DNA of 23,372 bases, from assembly GCA_019415335.1 (NCBI GenBank), contig DXKH01000048.1:1-23372 (forward strand), given 5' to 3'. Shown here piece by piece: positions 1 to 12,983 of the stretch. The position numbers and the translations under genes are program-made. The DNA comes from Citrobacter sp. (GTDB taxonomy: Bacteria; Pseudomonadota; Gammaproteobacteria; Enterobacterales; Enterobacteriaceae). Below the pieces are notes generated by a model. That model searched no databases. It saw only the letters and a list, made by a program, of their open reading frames with translations, and was not told the origin of the DNA. The stretch's first letter is position 1; the number at the start of each line of letters is the position of its first letter.

Positions 1-1
1 C

Positions 2-3160
<3,159 letters not shown>

Positions 3161-3179
3161 TCGTTGACTGCCTGATAGT

Positions 3180-3206
3180 AAAAAACCCGCTTCGGCGGGT
3201 TTTTTT
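3180..3206. terminator. bidirectional intrinsic terminator after rpoC
   Basis: Stem CCCGC/GCGGG with a TTCG tetraloop, flanked by six A on the left and seven T on the right. It can therefore end rpoC on the plus strand and the PTS IIBA transcript on the minus strand. It starts 20 bases after the rpoC stop. Confidence 0.93.
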
Positions 3207-3208
3207 AT

Positions 3209-3267
3209 GCCTGATGGCGTTGCGCTTATCAGGCCTGGAGTTTACGACCCGTAGGTCGGATAAGACG
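3209..3267. repeat. REP pair (degenerate BIME)
   Basis: The first unit starts GCCTGATGGCG and ends CTTATCAGGCC (3209-3235), forming a GCCTGAT/ATCAGGC stem. The second is a partial unit, GTAGGTCGGATAAGACG (3251-3267). A small CGACC/GGTCG hairpin (3245-3258) joins them. These match the enterobacterial repetitive extragenic palindrome family and lie between convergent rpoC and the IIA gene. Confidence 0.75.
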
Positions 3268-3272
3268 TTTGA

Positions 3273-3590
3273 TCAATTGACCGGTGGCAACCTGCGATAC
3301 AGCTCAATCATGTCGCCTGCCAGATCCTGAATCACCATCGCGTTCATCAGGTGATCCTGCGAGTGGACGGTGATCAGATTCACCGGCAGCTTACCGGTTC
3401 CTTCATCAATACCGATCAACTGCGTCTGGATTTTATGCGCCAGTTTGACGTAATCGCGTGACTCTTCCATCGCCTGTTCGGCACCGGCAAAGTCGCCTTT
3501 ACGGGCCAGTTGCAGGGCGGTCAATGCCTGGCTTCGTGCGGCCCCAGCGTTAACCAACAGTTCCATAATGATGGTCTCTAACTCTTCCAT
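3273..3590 (-). CDS. PTS lactose/cellobiose-family EIIA component
   Basis: Cytoplasmic phosphocarrier of 105 residues, the usual size for the LacF/ChbA family of all-helical trimeric IIA proteins. The VHSQDHLM signature is present: His76 is the expected phosphorylation site and Asp79 the metal-binding aspartate by analogy with LacA/ChbA. By family it takes phosphate from HPr and passes it to the IIB cysteine. Its ATG is one base after the stop of the IIB gene, with a GGAG ribosome site seven bases ahead, so the two are co-transcribed. No IIC permease or glycosidase gene lies nearby, so the substrate cannot be named. It ends just before a REP pair and the bidirectional terminator. Confidence 0.9.
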   Translation of the reverse strand: MEELETIIMELLVNAGAARSQALTALQLARKGDFAGAEQAMEESRDYVKLAHKIQTQLIGIDEGTGKLPVNLITVHSQDHLMNAMVIQDLAGDMIELYRRLPPVN

Positions 3591-3591
3591 G

Positions 3592-3900
3592 TTATGACTC
3601 CATCAGCTTCAGGGCTTTGTCCAGAACGGCGTCGCCTTTCATCATGCCGTAATCCATCATGTCGATCACCGCGACTTTCTTACCGAGCGGATCGGCCAGC
3701 GCCTGCAATTTCGCCTGTTCGTACTTAACCTGTGGACCCAGCAGGACAATATCCGCCGTGGCAATATATTCTTTAAACTCTGCGACAGGCACGGCTTTGA
3801 TCGTCACTTCGATCCCTTTCTTCTGAGCGGCATCTTTCATTCGTTGTACCAGCATGCTGGTGGACATACCGGCGGCACAGCATAAAACGATATTCTTCAT
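3592..3900 (-). CDS. PTS lactose/cellobiose-family EIIB component
   Basis: A 102-residue cytoplasmic IIB protein. The N-terminal strand and P-loop read IVLCCAAGMSTSMLV; Cys8 (in C-A-A-G-M-S-T-S) is the expected phospho-cysteine, as in ChbB. The VLLGPQVKY segment typical of IIB-Chb follows at about residues 53-61. By family it receives phosphate from the IIA protein encoded directly downstream and passes it to sugar bound by a IIC permease. No IIC gene is in the window: the downstream neighbour is rpoC and the upstream neighbour a diguanylate cyclase. The pair either works with a IIC encoded elsewhere or has a signalling role; I cannot tell which. Confidence 0.9.
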   Translation of the reverse strand: MKNIVLCCAAGMSTSMLVQRMKDAAQKKGIEVTIKAVPVAEFKEYIATADIVLLGPQVKYEQAKLQALADPLGKKVAVIDMMDYGMMKGDAVLDKALKLMES

Positions 3901-3976
3901 AGTTCGCTCTCACGGTTCGTTGATACTTCATCTTTAGTCGGAGGCTGTGATGAGGACAACCGCCTTACTGTGAATG

Positions 3977-3992
3977 TGTGTAAAGCATCACA
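3977..3992. promoter_or_regulatory. possible CRP site in IIBA leader
   Basis: TGTGT-N6-TCACA matches nine of the ten conserved positions of the CRP consensus. It would lie downstream of the predicted start site rather than in an activating position, which weakens the call unless another promoter is used. Confidence 0.25.
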
Positions 3993-4006
3993 AAGAAACC
4001 GCACAA

Positions 4007-4035
4007 ATAATGAAACCGGTTGCGGTTTTTCTCAA
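4007..4035 (-). promoter_or_regulatory. predicted sigma-70 promoter of the PTS IIB-IIA genes
   Basis: On the minus strand there is a -35 TTGAGA (4035-4030, five of six), a 17-base spacer, and a -10 CATTAT (4012-4007, four of six). It lies about 107 bases upstream of the IIB start and just downstream of the cyclase terminator, so the PTS pair appears to have its own promoter. Predicted by eye, not mapped. Confidence 0.5.
4011..4024. promoter_or_regulatory. LacI-family (AscG-like) operator inside the IIBA promoter
   Basis: TGAAACCGGTTGCG matches 12 of 14 positions of the TGAAACCGGTTTCA palindrome I recall for AscG-type LacI-family repressors. It sits between and over the -35 and -10 elements, where bound repressor would block polymerase. 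No LacI-family gene is in the window, so a repressor would act in trans. Confidence 0.4.
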
Positions 4036-4039
4036 AATG

Positions 4040-4062
4040 AAAAAAAGCCCGTCGTAACGGGC
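4040..4062 (-). terminator. intrinsic terminator of the diguanylate cyclase gene
   Basis: On the minus strand, GCCCGT-TACG-ACGGGC is followed by seven T. It lies 20 bases beyond the cyclase stop codon and separates that gene from the PTS pair. Confidence 0.9.
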
Positions 4063-4082
4063 GTTGCAGGGAAGGGGAGAGA

Positions 4083-5621
4083 CTAGCGATTTGCGGTGAT
4101 GATCCGGTTTTTTCCTTCCTGTTTGGCTTTGTATAACGCTTCATCAACGCGCATGATCAGTTGTTCCTGCGCCTCCAGATTCCATTCCCCGAGCCCAGCG
4201 CTAAAGGTGACGTGCAGGCCCTCTTCACGCCATGAGCGATTCGCAACCTCAATACGCCAGCGTTCCAGCAGCGCATGCGCGTTGTTCAGTTGCTCACCTG
4301 AGAACAACACGGCAAATTCCTCGCCGCCATAGCGATAAACGGAAACGGCGACCGGTTGCATGATCTGAATCCCTTCACGCGCGACGTTGCGCAGGACGAT
4401 GTCGCCATTCAGATGTCCCCATGTATCGTTGATGGACTTAAAGTTATCAATATCCACCAGAGCCAGGGCAAACGGTTGGTGATCGTTTATCAGCGCGGCG
4501 ATATCGCTGTCAAAAGCGCGGCGGTTTTTACAGCCCGTGAGCGCATCAATGGTCGCCTGTCGAACGTAAGTCAGTTCGCGCTCTTTATTGGACTCGATCG
4601 CCTTGCTTAGCATTGCTTCAAGGCGCGGTGCGCGTTTGACATCGCCGGTCTTGATTGCGTTGATGATATTCATCAGCACCGTGCGTGAAGCGTGGCGTAG
4701 ATAGAGGCCAAACAGCGCAATGATGATCGCTGCGAGGGCAAATCCCCAGACGACAATGTTAGTTTCGTGGCGTGTCAGGTCGAGCAGCGTCGTGTCGGAA
4801 ACCCGATAAATCACGAACCAGTCCGGGTTGGTAAACGAATAGTAGTAGTACCAGTCCTGTGTGTCCGGGTCGTACAGATGACCTTCCCCGCTGGTCATCC
4901 GGCTCATGGTTTTTTTACTGACATACGGTTTAAACAGCGCGCCCGTATCCGGATGCAGCACCACTTTGCCGTCACGGTCGACCACAAAGAACTCGCCCTG
5001 GACGGGGGCCACCATCTGGCGCAGCGTGTAGCCCATCGACGTCAGATCAAGATGAAACGCTATCGTGCCTTTCAGCTTCCCTTCCGGAGAGATGACCGGT
5101 TTGTAGATCGTCACCGTTGGGTGGTGCGTGAAATAGTCAATATAGGGTGCGGTATAGTTACTGAATGTACTGGCTTCGGCCTGATCCATAAACCAGGGGC
5201 GCGATTTCGCATCAAACGTTTTGCTGCGTTCGGTGTTTTGTACCTGAGGCGCGCGCAGGTAATGGCCTTCGGTATCGACCAACGAGATTGAGGAGACAGA
5301 CGGCATCAGCGTCTGCAGTTGCATGATAGTTTTCAACCCCTCCTCCGGGTTGAGGTTCACCATGTCGTTCAGGTGGTCATTGCGAGAAAAGTAAGTTGCC
5401 GCCCGGCCAAGAATATAATCATTTTCGCGTAGCAAAGACTCGGTGTAGTTCACCGCCAGGTTATGGGTAAAGTTCCGATTAATGCCATGATAATCTTCAA
5501 GAAAATCATTCTTCTGCGTGAAGGTAATGAATATGGCGATCAACACAAAGCTGATTATGATCCCCGTAAAGCTCACCAATATTGGCGTCGTAAATGAAAG
5601 TTTTCTGTTATGACCTGCCAT
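4083..5621 (-). CDS. membrane diguanylate cyclase with Cache-type periplasmic sensor and GGEEF domain
   Basis: A 512-residue protein predicted to make cyclic di-GMP from two GTP. Layout: membrane segment at about residues 13-34; a periplasmic region of about 250 residues resembling a double Cache sensor (for example SRPWFMDQAE and the YYYYSFTNPDWFVIYRVS end); second membrane segment at about 288-308; a short linker; then a GGDEF domain. The catalytic DIDNFK (390-395) and RYGGEEF (GGEEF at 432-436) motifs are intact, so the enzyme should be active. The inhibitory RxxD site normally five residues before GGEEF is absent (the position reads PVAV), suggesting no classical product inhibition. There is no EAL domain. 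The gene is monocistronic, between the thi operon terminator and its own. The ribosome site at this start is weak. Ligand unknown. Confidence 0.93.
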   Translation of the reverse strand: MAGHNRKLSFTTPILVSFTGIIISFVLIAIFITFTQKNDFLEDYHGINRNFTHNLAVNYTESLLRENDYILGRAATYFSRNDHLNDMVNLNPEEGLKTIMQLQTLMPSVSSISLVDTEGHYLRAPQVQNTERSKTFDAKSRPWFMDQAEASTFSNYTAPYIDYFTHHPTVTIYKPVISPEGKLKGTIAFHLDLTSMGYTLRQMVAPVQGEFFVVDRDGKVVLHPDTGALFKPYVSKKTMSRMTSGEGHLYDPDTQDWYYYYSFTNPDWFVIYRVSDTTLLDLTRHETNIVVWGFALAAIIIALFGLYLRHASRTVLMNIINAIKTGDVKRAPRLEAMLSKAIESNKERELTYVRQATIDALTGCKNRRAFDSDIAALINDHQPFALALVDIDNFKSINDTWGHLNGDIVLRNVAREGIQIMQPVAVSVYRYGGEEFAVLFSGEQLNNAHALLERWRIEVANRSWREEGLHVTFSAGLGEWNLEAQEQLIMRVDEALYKAKQEGKNRIITANR

Positions 5622-5883
5622 TACTGTAACTTATCCAGAAAGTGTAAATCCTGAAGAGAAGTGCGAAGTGAAACCAGCAACGTGGCTCTGCATATCAGGA
5701 AGGAATGTAGGCAATTATAATCTCGCAAAGATAAGTCGGGATGATTTATCTTAAAAGGCGTACATCCTAGTTGCCATTTTTAGCTGAAATTGGTGTTTTA
5801 TCTCGCTGATTGTGATGAAGGCAGGGCGAAACGAGGAAGAAGCTTTTCGCCCTGGACAGCGCTACGGCTGACGGTGATACGTT
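5622..5883. other. gene-free interval between thiH terminator and diguanylate cyclase
   Basis: No credible coding region. It is AT-rich near the cyclase start, where the candidate -10 lies. It also contains an inverted repeat with perfect 10-base arms, CAGGGCGAAA at 5822-5831 and TTTCGCCCTG at 5845-5854, with a 13-base loop and no following T-run. I see nothing else recognisable. Confidence 0.6.
5714..5719 (-). promoter_or_regulatory. candidate -10 element of the diguanylate cyclase gene
   Basis: A perfect TATAAT on the minus strand, about 90 bases upstream of the cyclase start. No good -35 hexamer is seen at 16-18 bases, so it may depend on an activator or another sigma factor. Low confidence. 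Confidence 0.35.
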
Positions 5884-5913
5884 AAAAAAGTGAGAGGCTG
5901 ACGACAACCTCTC
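5884..5913 (-). terminator. intrinsic terminator of the thiCEFSGH operon
   Basis: On the minus strand, GAGAGG pairs with CCTCTC (extended by T-G, T-A and G-C pairs to nine, with a TCGT loop), followed by AC and six T. It lies about 55 bases after the thiH stop. Confidence 0.85.
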
Positions 5914-5966
5914 GTTTTCTCTCTTTCGTCGCGGCTCGTAAAATGGTTACCCGTTTGCAAGGCGGT

Positions 5967-7100
5967 TCATAGCCTTTGCGAAGCGCGCCCCAGATACGCA
6001 TCCCAGTCCTTCCATACCGGCTGTAGCCCCTGCGCGGAAAGCGCATCGGCGACAGTTTCGGGACGGCGGTTGTCATGCGGGGCGAACTGTTCCAGTTCGG
6101 GATGATCATCCGCATAGCCGCCAGGCTGGGTTTTCGAGAACGCGCTGACGTTGTTAATTGCCAGCGGGATCACGTGGTCGCGAAACCAGGGCGATTCCCG
6201 TGTAGACAACGACAGCTCAATCTCCGGCGCCAGCAAACGGAAAGCGCAAATGGTTTGTACCAGTTGGCGTTCATCCATGATTGAGGCGGGCTCAATACCG
6301 CCAGCGCATGGACGCAGGCGCGGGAACGAAATCGAGTAGCGGCTTTGCCAGTAGTGCTGCTGAAGCCACAGCAGATGCTCAGCAACCATATAGCAATCCA
6401 CCCGCCAGTTGTCGGAAAGACCAATCAGCGCCCCGAGGCCGATCTTGTCGATCCCCGCGCGTCCCAGCCGATCCGGGGTTTCCAGACGCCAGAAGAAATC
6501 CTGTTTTTTCCCCTTCAGATGGTGCTGCGCGTACATCGCTTCGTGATACGTCTCCTGATAAACCATCACCCCGTCGAGCCCCAGCGTTTTCAGTTCGGCA
6601 TATTCCGCCTCGGCTAACGGCTGAACCTCCATCTGTAATGACGAAAACTGCTGGCGAATGGTGGGTAAGTGGCGACGGAAATAGTCCATCCCAACCTTTG
6701 CCTGATGCTCGCCGGTGACCAGCAGGAGATGTTCGAAACCCAACTCGCGGATCGCCGCGCATTCGCGGGCAATTTCCGCGTCATCCAGCGTTTTGCGCTT
6801 GATGCGGTTACTCATCGAAAAACCGCAATAGGTGCAGTCGTTAGCACACAGATTGGAGAGATACAGCGGGACGTAAAAGCTCACCGTATTGCCGAAGCGC
6901 TGGCGGGTGAGCGTCTGCGCCCGCTGTGCCAATGGTTCAAGGTATGCGCTGGCGGCGGGTGACAGCAGCGCCATCATATCGTCGCGAGTAGGGTGGGATG
7001 CACGTAGCGCCCGCTCAACGTCAGCAGGCGTTTTGCTGTTGATACGCAGGCGGATGTCGTCCCAGTCGAGTTGTCGCCAACGGTCGGTGAACGTTTTCAT
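5967..7100 (-). CDS. thiH: 2-iminoacetate synthase (tyrosine lyase) ThiH
   Basis: Radical-SAM enzyme that cleaves tyrosine to 2-iminoacetate and p-cresol, supplying the glycine-derived piece of the thiazole ring. It is 377 residues, the E. coli length. The CxxxCxxC cluster motif is at Cys85, Cys89 and Cys92 ([12 protein letters not shown]), which would ligate the [4Fe-4S] cluster. The frame is open well upstream of this point, but [15 protein letters not shown] is the family N-terminus, and its ATG overlaps the thiG stop by four bases (ATGA), so I chose 7100. It is the last gene of the thi operon and works with ThiG, ThiS and ThiF in thiazole formation. Confidence 0.97.
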   Translation of the reverse strand: MKTFTDRWRQLDWDDIRLRINSKTPADVERALRASHPTRDDMMALLSPAASAYLEPLAQRAQTLTRQRFGNTVSFYVPLYLSNLCANDCTYCGFSMSNRIKRKTLDDAEIARECAAIRELGFEHLLLVTGEHQAKVGMDYFRRHLPTIRQQFSSLQMEVQPLAEAEYAELKTLGLDGVMVYQETYHEAMYAQHHLKGKKQDFFWRLETPDRLGRAGIDKIGLGALIGLSDNWRVDCYMVAEHLLWLQQHYWQSRYSISFPRLRPCAGGIEPASIMDERQLVQTICAFRLLAPEIELSLSTRESPWFRDHVIPLAINNVSAFSKTQPGGYADDHPELEQFAPHDNRRPETVADALSAQGLQPVWKDWDAYLGRASQRL

Positions 7101-7867
7101 GCCGAAGCCTCCAGGAAACCGGTCAGCGGGCTGGTGGCCTGCGCCTGCTGGCTGCGACGACCTGGTCCGGCCTGACGCGCCAGAAGACCCGCTTCCACTG
7201 CCAGACGGAAAGCGCGGGCCATCATCACTGGATCGTCCGCCACGGCAATCGCCGTATTCACCAGCGCCGCGTCCGCGCCCATTTCCAGCGCCTGCGTGGC
7301 ATGGCTGGGTACGCCGATTCCGGCATCCACCACCACCGGAACGGTGGACTGCTGGATAATGATCTCCAGCATGGCCCGGGTTTCCAGTCCCTGATTTGAG
7401 CCAATCGGCGCGCCGAGCGGCATTACCGCTGCACAGCCCACCTCTTCCAGCCGTTTGCACAGTACCGGATCCGCACCGCAGTAGGGCAGCACCACAAATC
7501 CTTGTTTTACCAGTGCGTCGGCGGCTTTCAGCGTTTCAATCGGGTCCGGCAACAACCAGCGCGCATCGGGATGAATTTCCAGCTTCAGCCAATGAGTGCC
7601 GAGCGCCTCGCGCGCGAGCTGTGCGGCAAAGATTGCCTCTTCCGCCGTTTTCGCCCCGGACGTGTTGGGCAGCAGTGTGACGCCCGCGTCGAGAAGTGGG
7701 GCCAGAATGGCGTCATTATGTTGGCGCAAATCCACGCGCTTCATGGCCAGCGTCACCAGTTGACTGCCAGAGGCACGGATCGCGTCAATCATTATGGCCG
7801 GTGACGCAAATTTACCCGTACCTGTGAACAGATGTGAATCAAACGTTTTGTCTGCAATACGTAACAT
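7097..7867 (-). CDS. thiG: thiazole synthase ThiG
   Basis: TIM-barrel enzyme that joins 1-deoxy-xylulose 5-phosphate, 2-iminoacetate and the sulfur carried as ThiS thiocarboxylate into the thiamine thiazole phosphate. It is 256 residues, the E. coli length. The Schiff-base lysine is expected at Lys95 ([11 protein letters not shown]). The phosphate-binding elements [12 protein letters not shown] and [12 protein letters not shown] are present. The open frame could begin five codons earlier, but [18 protein letters not shown] is the family start and leaves one base after the thiS stop. It overlaps thiH by four bases, suggesting translational coupling. Confidence 0.97.
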   Translation of the reverse strand: MLRIADKTFDSHLFTGTGKFASPAIMIDAIRASGSQLVTLAMKRVDLRQHNDAILAPLLDAGVTLLPNTSGAKTAEEAIFAAQLAREALGTHWLKLEIHPDARWLLPDPIETLKAADALVKQGFVVLPYCGADPVLCKRLEEVGCAAVMPLGAPIGSNQGLETRAMLEIIIQQSTVPVVVDAGIGVPSHATQALEMGADAALVNTAIAVADDPVMMARAFRLAVEAGLLARQAGPGRRSQQAQATSPLTGFLEASA

Positions 7868-7868
7868 G

Positions 7869-8069
7869 TCAGCCCCCTGCAATTACCTGAAAAAGCAGGA
7901 TCTGGTCGCCTTCCTGCACGATGTGCTGCTCCCACTGCTCGCGGGGCAGGATCTGTTGATTCAGCGCCAGTGCGGCGCCGGGTTTTAACTGATTCAACTG
8001 TGTCAGCAGCGTATGCACGGAGAGTCCCTCTGCGCACTGCATCGGCTCATCATTGAACTGGATTCGCAT
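7869..8069 (-). CDS. thiS: sulfur carrier protein ThiS
   Basis: A 66-residue ubiquitin-like protein ending in Gly-Gly (FQVIAGG). ThiF adenylates that C-terminus, which is then converted to a thiocarboxylate delivering sulfur to ThiG. The longer open frame continues upstream inside thiF, but [12 protein letters not shown] is the family N-terminus and gives the expected 66 residues. The start codon lies inside the 3' end of thiF (20-base overlap), and thiG begins one base after the stop. Confidence 0.96.
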   Translation of the reverse strand: MRIQFNDEPMQCAEGLSVHTLLTQLNQLKPGAALALNQQILPREQWEQHIVQEGDQILLFQVIAGG

Positions 8070-8808
8070 GTCGCCCTCCACACACCGGACACCCGCTGGC
8101 GCGGTGTAAGGCCAGGCTGCGCCACTGGCTGGTTTTGCCATCAAACAGGCGCAATTCACCGCCGGGGGTCTCCATACCGCTGAGTAGTTTGATCGCTTCC
8201 AGCGCCTGTAGGGTCCCCATCACACCGACGACGGGACCGACAACGCCCGCCGTACGACAGTTGCGCTCGGGCTCTGCGTCGTCTGGCCATAAGCAGCGAT
8301 AGCAGCCTTGCGTCCAGGGCGGTGTCAACACCATCAACTGGCCGCCAAAACCGACCGCGCTGGCGGTAATCAGCGGGGTATCGAAGGCCACGCAGGCGGC
8401 GTTAATTTCCTGACGCGTCGCCATGTTGTCGGTGCAGTCCAGCACGACATTCGCTTGCGCCACCGCATGCCTGAGCGCTTCTCCATTCAGACGCTGCGTC
8501 AGCGAGAGCAGTTCGATATCCGGATTGAGTCGTGCCAGCCGCTGCTGTGCAACCCGCGATTTAGCGCGGGCAATATCATCTGTGGTGAACAGGATCTGCC
8601 GTTGCAGGTTGCTGAGATGAACGTCATCGTCGTCAGCCAGCACCAGCGTGCCGACACCGGCTCCTGCCAGATACAGCGCGGCCGGTGAGCCTAATCCGCC
8701 CAGCCCGACGATCAGCACACGGCTGGCGAGCAGCTTTTGCTGACCGTCAATGGCGATATCGCCCAGCAGAATCTGACGGCTATAGCGCATAAAGTCACGG
8801 TCATTCAT
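8050..8808 (-). CDS. thiF: ThiS adenylyltransferase ThiF
   Basis: E1-like enzyme that adenylates the ThiS C-terminus with ATP. It has 252 residues against about 251 in E. coli. Features in order: the nucleotide-binding [19 protein letters not shown] at about residues 35-53; the [13 protein letters not shown] segment; Cys184 in [11 protein letters not shown], the conserved cysteine linked to ThiS; and zinc cysteine pairs CYRC and CPVC. It overlaps thiE by eight bases upstream and thiS by 20 bases downstream, as part of the compact thi operon. Confidence 0.97.
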   Translation of the reverse strand: MNDRDFMRYSRQILLGDIAIDGQQKLLASRVLIVGLGGLGSPAALYLAGAGVGTLVLADDDDVHLSNLQRQILFTTDDIARAKSRVAQQRLARLNPDIELLSLTQRLNGEALRHAVAQANVVLDCTDNMATRQEINAACVAFDTPLITASAVGFGGQLMVLTPPWTQGCYRCLWPDDAEPERNCRTAGVVGPVVGVMGTLQALEAIKLLSGMETPGGELRLFDGKTSQWRSLALHRASGCPVCGGRHANPVQ

Positions 8809-9435
8809 CGCCTGCTCCTGCTATTGCCAGCAACTGCGCGGTGGCCGCTCGCCAGTCTTCGGCCTGGGTAATGGCGCTGACCACCGCGATACTCCCGACA
8901 CCGGTCGCCAGCACTGCGGGTGCGCGCTCCAGGCTGATCCCGCCAATGGCGACGGTTGGGTAATCGTTCAGACGCTCAATATGCCGCGCGAGCTGTTCCA
9001 GCCCCTGCGGCGCAGATGGCATCTGCTTAGTCTGCGTCGGGAAGACATGGCCCAGCGCGATGTAGGAGGGACGTACCGCCAGCGCCACGTCGATCTCCAT
9101 ATCGTCGTGCGTCGAGACGCCCAGGCGTAAGCCCGCCACCTGAATCGCCTTCAGATCGGTGGTTTCCAGATCTTCCTGACCCAGATGCACGCCATACGCA
9201 CGGTGTTTGATCGCCAGCCGCCAGTAATCGTTAATAAACACACGGGCGTTGTATTTCCGCCCCAGTTCGATGGCGGCTATCACGTCAGCTTCTACCTCTT
9301 CATCGCGCTTATCTTTGATGCGCAACTGAAGCGTCTGCACGCCAGCGTCGAGCAGACGCGCGATCCACGCCACGCTGTCGACAACCGGATAGAGGCCCAG
9401 GCGAAAAGGAACCGTTGGGAAATCAGGCTGAACCA

Positions 9436-9436
<1 letters not shown>
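8801..9436 (-). CDS. thiE: thiamine phosphate synthase ThiE
   Basis: Couples hydroxymethylpyrimidine diphosphate and the thiazole phosphate to give thiamine monophosphate. It is 211 residues, as in E. coli. Family motifs appear in order: [48 protein letters not shown] and AVVSAI, forming the TIM-barrel diphosphate- and Mg-binding site. The ATG overlaps the thiC TGA by one base (TGATG), and its own stop overlaps thiF. It is the joining point of the pathway branches encoded on either side. Confidence 0.97.
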
Positions 9437-11340
<1,904 letters not shown>

Positions 11341-11434
11341 TCATTCCAAAAAAGTAAGGAGATGGCTTGTCAGACGACGGAGGAGTAATAGGTGTGCGTC
11401 GCCCGTTAAGGCTTACGCATAAAGCAGAATTACT

Positions 11435-11527
11435 CTTGTTCCCTTCGCAGGTTTTAACCTGATCAGGTTCCGCGGATCCCGAATTAACGGTCTCAGCCGG
11501 TGTTTTCACACCAGGCACTCCGACAAG
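11435..11527 (-). promoter_or_regulatory. TPP riboswitch (THI element) upstream of thiC
   Basis: On the minus strand the closing P1 stem is CTTGT...ACAAG. Inside are the CTGAGACC pyrimidine-sensing segment and the CCTGATCAGG...CCTGCGAAGGGAA diphosphate-sensing segment, both diagnostic of THI-box RNA. The layout matches the E. coli thiC leader. The loop between CAGG and CCTG reads TTAAAA, where I recall E. coli having CTAATA. About 95 bases of expression platform follow before the thiC ATG. Confidence 0.95.
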
Positions 11528-11582
11528 ATGTAACCTCTGATAAGAGGCAATAGGGGTAAACTACGCGTTATACGCGCCGAAC

Positions 11583-12071
11583 TCAAGCAGGACGTTTGAC
11601 GACCGCATTGTCGTGCATGGCGTCAAAGACCAGCATGATAAGCTTATCTTCCAGCGCAAATCGGGCTTCCAGCGCTTCGCCGAGATCGGACAAAACCTGT
11701 TGAAACTCCAGGCAGTTATCGTGATCTATCGCCGTTTCCAGGCTGGAGTCATAATAGTCCATGATGCGTTGTGTGTTAGCTTCCAGTAGCGGCCAAATTT
11801 TTGTCGCTTTTAAAAGCTGCCCGTTACCTTCCAATTTATGCAGAATACGTTCATAAATACTGAAGTGTCCGGTGGAGAGGTAGTCGACCAGGCTCTGACA
11901 AAAATCATCCAGCGCTTTTTCATTCAGTCGCATGTACGATTCTTTGCCAGGCTTAATGCCAACCAGATTGTAGTAAGCCACGAGCAGATGCTTACGTATA
12001 TGTAGCCAGCGATCAACCAGTTTGTTACTTCCTCTGACGCGCTCTGTCAGGTCTTCCAGCTGGTTTAGCAT
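11583..12071 (-). CDS. rsd: regulator of sigma D (anti-sigma-70) Rsd
   Basis: Small helical protein that binds region 4 of sigma-70 and lowers its availability in stationary phase, favouring alternative sigma factors. It has 162 residues against 158 in E. coli; the difference is at the C-terminus (LVFDAMHDNAVVKRPA). The N-terminus MLNQLEDLTERVRGSNKLVDRWL and the core DHDNCLEFQQVLSDLGEALEARF fit the Rsd/AlgQ family. A GGAG ribosome site precedes the ATG. It is divergent from nudC across 97 bases. Its end lies close to the thiC riboswitch, with no clear terminator between, so read-through into the thi operon is possible. Confidence 0.96.
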   Translation of the reverse strand: MLNQLEDLTERVRGSNKLVDRWLHIRKHLLVAYYNLVGIKPGKESYMRLNEKALDDFCQSLVDYLSTGHFSIYERILHKLEGNGQLLKATKIWPLLEANTQRIMDYYDSSLETAIDHDNCLEFQQVLSDLGEALEARFALEDKLIMLVFDAMHDNAVVKRPA

Positions 12072-12168
12072 GATTGACTCCGCAAGTGTAGATTAAAAAA
12101 CTGCTCACGCAGGAATTGTAAAAATAATGTTATCAACATGCCAGTGAAGCAAAGGTAGTGCAAGAGCT

Positions 12169-12942
12169 ATGGATCGTATTATTGAAAAATTAGATCACGG
12201 CTGGTGGATCGTCAGTCATGAGCAAAAATTATGGTTGCCTCACGGTGAATTGCCACATGGCGACGCGACAAATTTCGATCTTGTCGGGCAGCCTGCGTTA
12301 CATATCGGAGAGTGGGAAGGGGAGCCCGTCTGGCTGGTGCAACAGCATCGGCGTCACGAGATGGGGTCGGTTCGTCAGGTGCTCGATCAGGATGTGGGGC
12401 TGTTTCAACTGGCGGGGCGCGGTGTGCAACTTGCCGAGTTTTATCGATCGCATAAGTTCTGCGGCTACTGCGGGCACCCGATGCATCCGAGTAAAACCGA
12501 GTGGGCGATGCTCTGTACCCACTGCCGTGAACGTTACTATCCGCAAATCGCCCCCTGCATTATCGTCGCCATTCGCCGTGAGGATTCGATCCTGCTTGCC
12601 CAACACGTACGCCATCGCAACGGCGTGCATACCGTGCTCGCCGGGTTCGTTGAGGTAGGCGAAACCCTGGAACAGGCGGTGGCGCGCGAGGTGATGGAAG
12701 AGAGCGGCATCAAAGTCAAAAATCTGCGCTATGTGACCTCGCAGCCATGGCCTTTCCCGATGTCACTGATGACCGCGTTTATGGCGGAATACGACAGCGG
12801 CGAGATCGTCATCGACCCGAAAGAGCTGCTGGAAGCTAACTGGTATCGCTATGATGATCTACCGCTCCTGCCGCCGCCAGGCACCGTCGCACGGCGTCTG
12901 ATTGAAGATACCGTGGCAATGTGTCGGGCTGAGTATGAATGA
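12169..12942 (+). CDS. nudC: NAD-capped RNA hydrolase / NADH pyrophosphatase NudC
   Basis: Nudix enzyme that removes the NAD cap from RNA 5' ends and hydrolyses NADH to NMNH and AMP. It is 257 residues, as in E. coli. The zinc site is Cys98, Cys101, Cys116 and Cys119. The Nudix box GX5EX7REVMEES at about residues 159-181 ([20 protein letters not shown]) is complete. The following SQPWPFPMS motif is the NADH-family signature. hemE starts 41 bases downstream on the same strand, so the two may share a transcript. Confidence 0.97.
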   Translation: MDRIIEKLDHGWWIVSHEQKLWLPHGELPHGDATNFDLVGQPALHIGEWEGEPVWLVQQHRRHEMGSVRQVLDQDVGLFQLAGRGVQLAEFYRSHKFCGYCGHPMHPSKTEWAMLCTHCRERYYPQIAPCIIVAIRREDSILLAQHVRHRNGVHTVLAGFVEVGETLEQAVAREVMEESGIKVKNLRYVTSQPWPFPMSLMTAFMAEYDSGEIVIDPKELLEANWYRYDDLPLLPPPGTVARRLIEDTVAMCRAEYE

Positions 12943-12944
12943 CA

Positions 12945-12953
12945 TGATACACT
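12945..12953 (+). promoter_or_regulatory. candidate extended -10 for hemE
   Basis: TGATACACT (TG-n-TACACT) lies about 30 bases before the hemE ATG, but no good -35 is visible. It may allow hemE expression apart from nudC. Weak call. Confidence 0.3.
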
Positions 12954-12983
12954 GACGGCCTGACGCAATAAGGAACTGCAAAA

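Noticed and set aside
3977..3992. CRP as the main activator of the PTS IIBA promoter
   Set aside because: The site matches well but would sit downstream of the only good promoter, so I list it only as a weak site and do not build a model on it.
7101..7460. 120-codon upstream extension of the thiH frame
   Set aside because: The extension lies entirely in thiG and is Gly/Arg-rich nonsense; the ATG at 7100 gives the family N-terminus and length.
8070..8159. N-terminal extension of ThiS by 30 residues
   Set aside because: It lies inside thiF and lacks resemblance to ThiS; the ATG at 8069 gives the standard 66-residue protein.
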